In this document: in pieces, positions 24,512-30,533 of the stretch | How positions within the stretch are numbered: the stretch's first letter is position 1 | Layout of the letters: each line of letters begins with the position of its first letter | Source: Micromonospora acroterricola | Lineage (GTDB): Bacteria > Actinomycetota > Actinomycetes > Mycobacteriales > Micromonosporaceae | NCBI RefSeq assembly: GCF_003172955.1 | Contig: NZ_QGKR01000202.1 | Coordinates: 1 to 46,097, forward strand | Direction: 5' to 3' | Length of the DNA stretch: 46,097 nucleotides | The notes under the pieces: model-generated | Database searches by the model: none | What the model was told of the DNA's origin: nothing | The model's input: the letters and a program-made list of their open reading frames with translations, nothing else | Position numbers and translations under genes: made by a program

Positions 24512-24954
24512 TCGGGCGCCGGCAGGCCGGCCGTGGTCGGCGGTTCGGCGCCGCAGGGTGGGCAGCCGGCGGCGGACGGAGATCCCGCCTCGTCGCCTGG
24601 GTGACCGGTGGGGACCGGGGTTCCTTCACCGCCGAACTGGCGGCCGGCCTGCCGGCGCTTCTCCTGCTCCTGCTCGCCGGCCTGACCGCGGTCAACGCCG
24701 TCAGCACGCGGGCGAGTTGCCTGCATGCGGCCCGGGAGGCGGCGCTGGCCGCCGCCCGGGGCTCGGACGGCAACGCCGACGGTCGGCCCACCCCGCCACC
24801 GGGGGCGGAGATGTCGGTGACGATCGAGGGCGACCGGGCGCAGGCGACGGTACGGGCACCCGTGCGCGCGCTGGGCGGTCGGCTCCCGCGGCTCACCGTG
24901 GTCGCCACCGCCGTCGCGGCCATGGAACCGGGGGCCACGGAGGAGAACCGGTGA
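24508..24954 (+). CDS. TadE-like pseudopilin
   Basis: 148 residues from GTG 24508 (GTGA overlap). A basic N-terminal stretch, then GSFTAELAAGLPALLLLLLAGLTAVNAVSTRASCLHAAREAALAAARG, the TadE pattern of Gly..Glu followed by a hydrophobic helix and a conserved Ala-rich stretch. The C-terminal part (MSVTIEGDRAQATVRAPVRALGGRLPRLTVVATAVAAME) is a small extracytoplasmic beta domain. It is a minor pilin or assembly factor and corresponds to Rv3655c by position. The stop overlaps the next GTG. Confidence 0.88.
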   Translation: MIGRRQAGRGRRFGAAGWAAGGGRRSRLVAWVTGGDRGSFTAELAAGLPALLLLLLAGLTAVNAVSTRASCLHAAREAALAAARGSDGNADGRPTPPPGAEMSVTIEGDRAQATVRAPVRALGGRLPRLTVVATAVAAMEPGATEENR

Positions 24955-25433
24955 ACGGAGAGCGGCCCGCTGCCGCACGGCCCCACGCTGAACGACCGGG
25001 CGCCGAGCGACTCGGCACCGAGCGATGTGGCGCCGAGCGACTCGGCACCGAGCGATGTGGCGCCAAGCGACTCGGTGCTGAGCCACCGGATCCTGAGCGT
25101 GGTGGAGCGACTGTCCTGCTGCTCGCGCTGGGGTTGGTCTTTGTGTTGGCGGGGACGTTCGGTGCCGCCGTCGCCGCAGCCGGAATGGCGGCTCAACGGG
25201 CGGCGGTGGCGGCCGACCTGGGTGCGCTGGCCGGGGCGGCCAGGGCGTTCGACGGCGACGGGGTGGCCTGCGCGTCCGCTGCCGACATCGCCGGTCGCAA
25301 CGGTGGCCGTCTGGTCGACTGCCGTCTCGACGGGCTGGACGTGCTGGTGACCGTGGAGGTGGTGATCACTCCTCTGCCCGGCCTGACCCGGGTCACGTCG
25401 TCGACGGCCCGCGCCGGCCCGGTGCGCGGCTGA
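24951..25433 (+). CDS. Rv3654c-like TadE/flp secretion protein with N-terminal repeats
   Basis: 160 residues from GTG 24951 (GTGA overlap with the TadE gene). The first 50 residues are charged and repetitive (AERLGTERCG units). Then comes GGATVLLLALGLVFVLAGTFGAAVAAAGMAAQRAAVAADLGALAGA, the signature of helicase/secretion neighbourhood TadE-like proteins (Rv3654c type), followed by a short cysteine-containing domain (CASAADIAGRNGGRLVDCRLDGLDVLVTVEV). It is the last gene of the ssd-tad operon. The repeated N terminus is unusual for the family. No clear terminator follows; only a weak GCGGC/GCCGC hairpin covers the stop. Confidence 0.82.
   Translation: MNGERPAAARPHAERPGAERLGTERCGAERLGTERCGAKRLGAEPPDPERGGATVLLLALGLVFVLAGTFGAAVAAAGMAAQRAAVAADLGALAGAARAFDGDGVACASAADIAGRNGGRLVDCRLDGLDVLVTVEVVITPLPGLTRVTSSTARAGPVRG
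25001..25086 (+). repeat. 30-bp tandem repeat in the Rv3654c-like gene
   Basis: Two identical 30-base units at 25001-25030 and 25031-25060, plus a diverged partial third to about 25086. They encode 10-residue AERLGTERCG units, each with a Cys. Length changes would keep frame. Confidence 0.85.
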
Positions 25434-25774
25434 ACGCCGCTCGGCCCGCAACACCTAGGCGGGGACATCGGGAGCCGCGCTGCCGATCGGTCATCGTCAT
25501 GACCTGGTGGTATTGGACGCGTAGGTCAGGTTCCGCACCGGGCGAGGGTCGGGCCGGGTGCGGTCCGACGGGAGCTGTGGAGCTGAATCGCTGACGACAT
25601 CAGTCCCGATGCGTTTGCGACATCAGCTCCAAAGGGTCCGCCGACTGGGTCCTCGGCGGAGCAGCCGCACTGACCGAGTCGGCAGCGGGGCGGGCCCGCA
25701 GTGGATCCAGCCACCAGCGGGAGCCGGTCCGGAGGAAATCCGGCGTGCGGCCGGATCCAGGCTGCCGGGAGCCT
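25434..25774. other. Intergenic region after the tad operon; possible mobile-element scar
   Basis: No convincing gene on either strand. At 25578-25631 an inverted repeat TGGAGCTGA/TCAGCTCCA encloses two direct copies of CGACATCAG about 27 bp apart, with a less GC-rich segment (CCCGATGCGTTTGCGACATC) between. This looks like the end of a degraded insertion or small repeat element, but no transposase remains. Confidence 0.35.
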
Positions 25775-25816
25775 GCTGGCCGGGACGTGGGCCGACGGGC
25801 CCGTGTCCCGGCCAGC
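25775..25816 (-). terminator. Terminator of the LURP-one-related gene
   Basis: 12-bp arms GCTGGCCGGGAC/GTCCCGGCCAGC (25775-25786, 25805-25816) around an inner GGGCC/GGCCC stem. It lies about 37 bp past the minus-strand stop at 25853. Confidence 0.72.
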
Positions 25817-25852
25817 GGCCGACGGCGTGGGTGGCCGGGGCGGCCGGGTGCG

Positions 25853-26431
25853 TCAGCGGGCCTGGAGCGCGTCGAGGGCGACGGCCATCGCGATGACCAG
25901 GCGCCGGTCGATCTGCGGGTTGTGCACCTCGACGACGTACTTGTCGCGCAGGCCCCACTTCTTCACCACCGAGAAGACCGGCTGACCGCCGGCGGTGAAG
26001 TCGAAGTGGTACGGCAGCCAGGACAGCGAGTCGACGAACCGGCGTAGCAGCGCCACCGGCATGCTGCGCTCCTGGCCCGTGACCTGCGGCAGGCCGGCCT
26101 GCTCGACGTGCCAGGTGGAGCGGAGCAGCGACTGGGCGAAGTCCTTGCGGAACAGGCCGATCGGGTTGCCGGCCGCGTCGGTCACGTCGTACGTGGCGCC
26201 CAGGTCGATGCGCTGGCGGGCCTTGAAGCCGAGCAGGGGCTGCTGCTTGGAGTCGTCGGTGTAGATCGTCACCTGCTCCTTGAAGGCGAGCCGCTTCTGC
26301 TGTGCGAAGGCCAGCAGCTCACCCTCCGTGCCGTCCGCCGCGACCGCCCGCACCTCGTACTGGTTGACCATCATTCGCAACCGCTGCCGGATGTGGAACT
26401 GCCGCAGGGTCTGCAAGTTGTCGAGCTGCAT
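25853..26431 (-). CDS. LURP-one-related family protein (tubby-like fold)
   Basis: 192 residues starting MQLDNLQTLRQFHIRQRLRMMVNQYEVRA. GAGGAG lies five bases before ATG 26431. The pattern (FHIRQRL..NQYEV, LAFAQQKRLAFKEQVTIYTDD, LLGFKARQRIDLGATYDVTDAAGNPIGLFRKDFAQSLLRSTWHVE, YHFDFTAGGQPVFSVVKKWGLRDKYVVEV) matches the LURP-one-related/DUF567 group, which shares the tubby C-terminal beta-barrel fold and may bind membrane lipid. Cytoplasmic. The biochemical role in bacteria is not known. The 67-residue gene upstream on the same strand is 121 bp away and could share its transcript. Confidence 0.85.
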   Translation of the reverse strand: MQLDNLQTLRQFHIRQRLRMMVNQYEVRAVAADGTEGELLAFAQQKRLAFKEQVTIYTDDSKQQPLLGFKARQRIDLGATYDVTDAAGNPIGLFRKDFAQSLLRSTWHVEQAGLPQVTGQERSMPVALLRRFVDSLSWLPYHFDFTAGGQPVFSVVKKWGLRDKYVVEVHNPQIDRRLVIAMAVALDALQAR

Positions 26432-26552
26432 GGAATCTCCTCAGGGGGTTGGTGCGCCGGAGTCTCGCACAGCCCGGCAACCACCGTCGGCCCGCGCCCC
26501 GGGCGCTCCCACCTGTGCTCGGTCCACCCGGTGCGGTCGATCGCGGCGGAGG

Positions 26553-26756
26553 TCAGCGGCCGTCGACGGTGACGCGCAGCGCCCAGCCGTTGAGGACCTG
26601 GTGGATGTCCCGCAGCCGTTCGTTGATCTGCTCCAGCCGTTCGGCCTGGGCCAGGGCGGCCAGCGCCGATCCGAGCGCGATCTGCTGATCGAGGGTGAGT
26701 CTTTCCTGGTCGATGGTGTAGAGCAGGTCGACGGTCTCGGCGATGGTGTCGGCCAC
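26553..26756 (-). CDS. Small coiled-coil-like hypothetical protein
   Basis: 67 residues: MADTIAETVDLLYTIDQERLTLDQQIALGSALAALAQAERLEQINERLRDIHQVLNGW and a short tail. GTG 26756 has AGGAGG four to five bases upstream, which supports a real gene. It is almost entirely helical and amphipathic, probably an alpha-helical hairpin or coiled coil. I do not recognise a family. A LacI/CebR-type palindrome sits 44 bp upstream, so expression may respond to a sugar. Confidence 0.7.
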   Translation of the reverse strand: MADTIAETVDLLYTIDQERLTLDQQIALGSALAALAQAERLEQINERLRDIHQVLNGWALRVTVDGR

Positions 26757-26799
26757 GGCTCCTCCTTGGGCACGGGGGTGAACGAAAGGCAGACATCGA

Positions 26800-26813
26800 T
26801 GGAAGCGCTCCCA
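26800..26813 (-). promoter_or_regulatory. CebR/LacI-family operator
   Basis: TGGAAGCGCTCCCA matches the CebR box TGGGAGCGCTCCCA of actinobacteria at 13 of 14 positions and has the central CG of LacI-family sites. It lies 44 bp upstream of the 67-residue gene (minus strand), where it could cover the promoter. No LacI-family gene is in the window. Confidence 0.55.
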
Positions 26814-26852
26814 TCATTGTGCCCCGCGCGGCGCGGAATCATGCAAGGCGGC

Positions 26853-29285
26853 TCAGGCGGGCAGGTTCGCCAGCACCACGTCGAGCACCCGGATCGCGTC
26901 CGGCTTGGAGAGCGGGTTGTTGCCATTGCCGCACTTCGGTGACTGCACGCAGGACGGGCAGCCCGTCTCGCAGCCGCACTCCGCGATCGCGTCCCGGGTG
27001 GCTCGCAGCCACGCCGACGCCGTGCCGTACGCCCGCTCGGCGAAGCCGGCGCCGCCCGGGTGCCCGTCGTAGACGAAGACGGTCGGCGCCTCCGTGTCCG
27101 GGTGCAGCGCGGTGGAGAGCCCGCCGATGTCCCACCGGTCGCAGGTGGCCATCAGCGGCAGCAGACCGATCGCGGCGTGTTCGGCGGCGTGCAGCGCGCC
27201 CGGCACGTCGGCCGGCTGGACCCCCGCAAGAGTCAGCGACCGCGGCGACAGGGTGAACCAGACCGCCACCGTGCGCAGCTCGCGGGTGGGCAGGTCCAGC
27301 GGACGGGTGTCGATCACCTCGCCGGTGGCGATGCGGCGGCGCTGGTACGACACCACCTGGCTGGTCACGTCCACCTCGCCGAGGAACATGCCGACCGGCC
27401 CGGCGTCCACGTACGAGCGCACCGACACCACGGACAGGTCGGTGACGTCCCGGGCGTGGGTGGACCAGTCCGGCTCCTCCACGTGCACCAGCGCGCAGCC
27501 GTCGGCGAGATCGAGCTCGTCCACCACGTACGACACGCCCTGGTGCAGGTAGACCGCGCCGGGGTGGAGCAGGAAGTGTGAGGAGCCGCCGTCGACCGTG
27601 CCGAGCAGCCGGCCGGTGGCCGACTCCACCACGCAGACCGGGGCGCCGCCCTCACCGCGCAGATCGACCTCGGGCCGCTCCCGGTGCCGCCAGTACCAGC
27701 CGGTGGGCCGCTGCCGCAGCGCCCCGGCGGCGACCAGCTCGTCGATCGCCTCCTTGGCGCCGTCGCCGAAGAGCGCCAGGTCGGCCGGGGTGAGCGGGGC
27801 CTCGGCCGCGGCGCAGGCGAGTTGCGGGGCCAGCACGTACGGGTTGGCCGGGTCGAGGACGGTCGCCTCCACCGGTGCCCCGAAGATCGCCTCCGGGTGG
27901 TGCACCAGATAGGTGTCCAGCGGGTCGTCCCGGGCCACCAGCACGGCGAGGGCCTCCTGCCCGGAGCGCCCGGCACGACCCGCCTGCTGCCAGAGGGAGG
28001 CGCGGGTGCCCGGGTATCCGCAGATCAGCACCGCGTCCAGCCCGATCAGGTCCACGCCCAGCTCCAGCGCGTTGGTGGAGGCCAGGCCGAGCAGGTCGCC
28101 GTGCAGCAACGCCCGCTCCAACTCACGGCGCTCCTCGCGCAGGTAGCCGCCCCGGTAGGCGGCCACCCGCTTGCCGAGCCCCGGCACCGCGTCGTCCAAC
28201 GCCCGGCGTGCGCTGGCGGCCACCACCTCGGCGCCCTTGCGGGACCGGACGAACGCGAGCGTGCGTACCCCCTCGGCGACCGTGTCGGCGAGCAGGTCCG
28301 CGGTCTCCCGCAGCGCCGACCGGCGGACCTGGACGAGGTCCGGCATGTCGTCGTGCCCGCCCGCCGGCTGGGCGGGCGCCACGGCCGAGGACGCCGACGA
28401 GTCGGGTGGCAGCAGCGGCGGCTCCCAGAGCGCGAAGGTCACCCCGCCGCGCGGTGAGGAGTCCTCGGTGACCGCCGTCACCGGCAGGCCGGTCAGCCGC
28501 CCGGCCGCGGTCGCCGGGTCGCCGGAGGTCGCCGAGGCGAGCACGAACACCGGGGTGGCACCGAAGCGCGCGCACTGCCGGCGCAGCCGGCGCAGCACGT
28601 GCGCCACGTGCGAGCCGAACACCCCACGGTAGGTGTGGCACTCGTCGATCACCACGTACGCGAGCCGGCGCAGGAAGCCGGACCACTGGGCGTGCCCGGG
28701 CAGGATGCCGTGGTGCAGCATGTCGGGGTTGGTCAGCACGAACCGGGAGTGCCGGCGGATCCACTCCCGTTCGGCGCGCGGCGTGTCGCCGTCGTAGCAG
28801 GCGGGGCGTACCCCCTCCAGCTCCAGCCCGGCGACCGCCCGCAGCTGGTCGGCGGCGAGCGCCTTGGTCGGCGCCAGGTAGAGCACGGTGGCCCGGGGGT
28901 CGGCGAGCAGCGTGGCCAGCGACGGGAGCTGGTACGCCAGCGACTTGCCGGACGCGGTGCCGGTGGCGACGACGACGTGGCCGCCGTCGTACGCCAGGTT
29001 GGCGGCCTCGGCCTGGTGCTGCCAGGGCGCGACCACGCCGCGGCGGGCGAACGCCGCGCGCAGCTCCGCGGGCGCCCACGGCGGCCACGGCGCGGGCACC
29101 CCGGTGCGGGCCGGCACCCGCTCGACGTGGGTGACCGGGTCACCGGCGCCCCGGCCGCGCAGCCGGCCCAGCAGGTCGACCGGCGATGGCCCGGGACCGC
29201 TGCCTGCGGATACGGTGGCTGCGGACGACGGCTCCAGGTCGTCGCGCGCCGAGAGGCGCGCCGAGCCGAAGCTGTCGTCAGTCAC
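26853..29285 (-). CDS. DEAD/DEAH-box helicase with DUF1998 Cys cluster (MrfA/YprA type)
   Basis: About 810 residues from GTG 29285; the open frame continues upstream, but that part lacks protein character. Superfamily 2 motifs: ATGTASGKS (I), VIDECHTYRG (II, DECH), LASATSGDP (III), TNALELGVDLIGLDAVLICGYPG (V) and QQAGRAGRSGQ (VI). A long C-terminal region ends in the four-cysteine cluster CGCETGCPSCVQSPKCGNGNNPLSK of the DUF1998 domain, which binds metal in MrfA-type helicases. It is a 3'-5' DNA helicase, likely in repair (MrfA excises mitomycin lesions in Bacillus). Counterparts are Rv3649 and SCO3550 by position. It is divergent from bldG, and the ribosome-binding site at the chosen start is weak. 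Confidence 0.9.
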   Translation of the reverse strand: MTDDSFGSARLSARDDLEPSSAATVSAGSGPGPSPVDLLGRLRGRGAGDPVTHVERVPARTGVPAPWPPWAPAELRAAFARRGVVAPWQHQAEAANLAYDGGHVVVATGTASGKSLAYQLPSLATLLADPRATVLYLAPTKALAADQLRAVAGLELEGVRPACYDGDTPRAEREWIRRHSRFVLTNPDMLHHGILPGHAQWSGFLRRLAYVVIDECHTYRGVFGSHVAHVLRRLRRQCARFGATPVFVLASATSGDPATAAGRLTGLPVTAVTEDSSPRGGVTFALWEPPLLPPDSSASSAVAPAQPAGGHDDMPDLVQVRRSALRETADLLADTVAEGVRTLAFVRSRKGAEVVAASARRALDDAVPGLGKRVAAYRGGYLREERRELERALLHGDLLGLASTNALELGVDLIGLDAVLICGYPGTRASLWQQAGRAGRSGQEALAVLVARDDPLDTYLVHHPEAIFGAPVEATVLDPANPYVLAPQLACAAAEAPLTPADLALFGDGAKEAIDELVAAGALRQRPTGWYWRHRERPEVDLRGEGGAPVCVVESATGRLLGTVDGGSSHFLLHPGAVYLHQGVSYVVDELDLADGCALVHVEEPDWSTHARDVTDLSVVSVRSYVDAGPVGMFLGEVDVTSQVVSYQRRRIATGEVIDTRPLDLPTRELRTVAVWFTLSPRSLTLAGVQPADVPGALHAAEHAAIGLLPLMATCDRWDIGGLSTALHPDTEAPTVFVYDGHPGGAGFAERAYGTASAWLRATRDAIAECGCETGCPSCVQSPKCGNGNNPLSKPDAIRVLDVVLANLPA

Positions 29286-29424
29286 GCCTGCACTCTCGCA
29301 CTGGTGTTCGGAGATGAAAAGTCGGGCCGGGGGGTAAGGGATAGCCTCCGCCGGCGACCGCAGGGTGTCCCGGCGGTGATGGTTAGATGCCCAGGAGAGT
29401 TTACGGCTCTGGCGAGGAGGACCG

Positions 29425-29781
29425 ATGGAGCTGTCACTGGCGACCCGCACCGTGGGCGAGCACACGGTGCTCGAGGTCGGCGGTGAGGTGGACGTCTACA
29501 CCGCGCCCCGGCTCCGCGAACGACTCCTCGAACTGATCGACGGTGGCGCTCGTCACGTGGTCGTCGACCTCGGTCGGGTGGACTTCCTCGACTCCACCGG
29601 GCTGGGCGTGCTGGTGGGCGCCCTCAAGCGGCTGCGCACGGCGGGCGGCTCGTTCGCCCTGGTCTGCGACAAGGAGCCGCTGCTCAAGATCTTCCGGATC
29701 ACGGCACTGGACCAGGTGTTCCCGCTGCACCCCACGGTCGACGCGGCGGTCGGCGCGGAACCAACCGGCGCCAGCGCGTGA
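29425..29781 (+). CDS. bldG: BldG-type anti-sigma factor antagonist (STAS)
   Basis: A 118-residue single STAS domain. ATG 29425 follows GAGGAGG at five bases. [26 protein letters not shown] contains the phosphorylated serine of the family at residue 57, the same number as in S. coelicolor BldG. When dephosphorylated such proteins bind anti-sigma factors and free sigma factors; in Streptomyces BldG controls aerial growth and antibiotic production. The neighbours agree: a divergent helicase gene on one side, an anti-sigma-like gene on the other with a TGATG overlap. The 139-bp divergent region holds a possible -10 (TTAGAT, about 29384), with no clear -35. Confidence 0.93.
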   Translation: MELSLATRTVGEHTVLEVGGEVDVYTAPRLRERLLELIDGGARHVVVDLGRVDFLDSTGLGVLVGALKRLRTAGGSFALVCDKEPLLKIFRITALDQVFPLHPTVDAAVGAEPTGASA

Positions 29782-30215
29782 TGGCGACAGTCCGGCTCTC
29801 CTTCTCCCCGGCGCCGGTGCACGTGCGCACCGCCCGCCTGGTCGGCGTCGCCGTCGCCCGGCGCGCAGGGGTCCGCGAGGACCTGCTGGACGAGGTGCGC
29901 CTGGCCATCGGCGAGGCGTGTACCCGTGCGGTCGCCCTGCACCGTCAGTACGGCCTGGCCGACCCGGTGCTGGTGGAGATGTCCGACGCCGGCTCGTACG
30001 CGGTGCGGGTGGTGGACCGGGCACCGATCGAGGCCGGCATCGGGCTGGCCGCGCTGCCGCCGGACGAGCTGGCCAACGAGTCGCTCACCGACGAGGCGCT
30101 GACCACGGGCGTCGGCTTCGCGCTGCTCGCCGGGTTCGTCGAGGACCTTCAGGTGCGTCCCGTCGACGAGGGCATCGGCACCGAGGTGCGGATGGTGTGG
30201 CCGGTCGGCCGCTGA
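29781..30215 (+). CDS. RsbW-like anti-sigma factor with degenerate ATP-binding boxes
   Basis: 144 residues, GHKL/HATPase_c fold related to RsbW/SpoIIAB. ATG 29781 overlaps the bldG stop (TGATG). The usual N box E-x-x-x-N appears as LAIGEACTRAV, with Arg49 where Asn binds Mg-ATP. The G1 box D-x-G-x-G is replaced by VVDRAPIEAGIG. A G2-like TTGVGFALLAGFVEDLQV remains. It may therefore bind nucleotide poorly and not phosphorylate BldG, acting as a docking partner instead. I recall the Streptomyces neighbour (SCO3548) having a similar N-box change but cannot check. Expression is coupled to bldG, and a terminator follows. Confidence 0.85.
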   Translation: MATVRLSFSPAPVHVRTARLVGVAVARRAGVREDLLDEVRLAIGEACTRAVALHRQYGLADPVLVEMSDAGSYAVRVVDRAPIEAGIGLAALPPDELANESLTDEALTTGVGFALLAGFVEDLQVRPVDEGIGTEVRMVWPVGR

Positions 30216-30230
30216 CCCGTTCTGTTCCGC

Positions 30231-30260
30231 AGGCCGCATCCCCACCTGGGGGTGCGGCCT
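30231..30260 (+). terminator. Terminator of the bldG operon
   Basis: Arms 30231-30243 and 30248-30260 (AGGCCGCATCCCC against GGGGGTGCGGCCT, one G-U pair), loop ACCT, 16 bp after the stop. Confidence 0.78.
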
Positions 30261-30342
30261 CACTGTCATGGACGGCGTCCTATATCAGATTTCGTTTCAT
30301 AACACAGCGACGAAGATCATCGAGACACGGTGCCACCTCGGT

Positions 30343-30372
30343 GTGACCTCCGACACGGTGGAGGGCTACAGT
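30343..30372 (+). promoter_or_regulatory. Candidate hppA promoter; rest of the 30261-30533 gap
   Basis: GTGACC (30343-30348), 18-bp spacer, TACAGT (30367-30372). This predicts a leader of about 155 bases before the hppA ATG. No gene or recognisable riboswitch is seen in 30261-30533. An AT-richer patch (about 30280-30303) could hold a second promoter. Confidence 0.4.
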
Positions 30373-30533
30373 ACCCGGGTTGTCAGCAAGTGATCCATCC
30401 CGCAGCCAGCGGGTATGGGTGGTCATCGCTGGTCCGCTGGGGTGGGTTGGCGCGCGCTTGCGAGTCCGCGTTCAGGCGCCGGTCGGTGCGTCTCCACTCA
30501 CCGGTGCGAGTGTTCGGTAACAGGAGGACACAG

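Noticed and set aside
25558..25896. Plus-strand frame of about 112 codons after the tad operon
   Set aside because: No ribosome-binding site or family resemblance; it overlaps the terminator of the minus-strand LURP-one gene and that gene's end.
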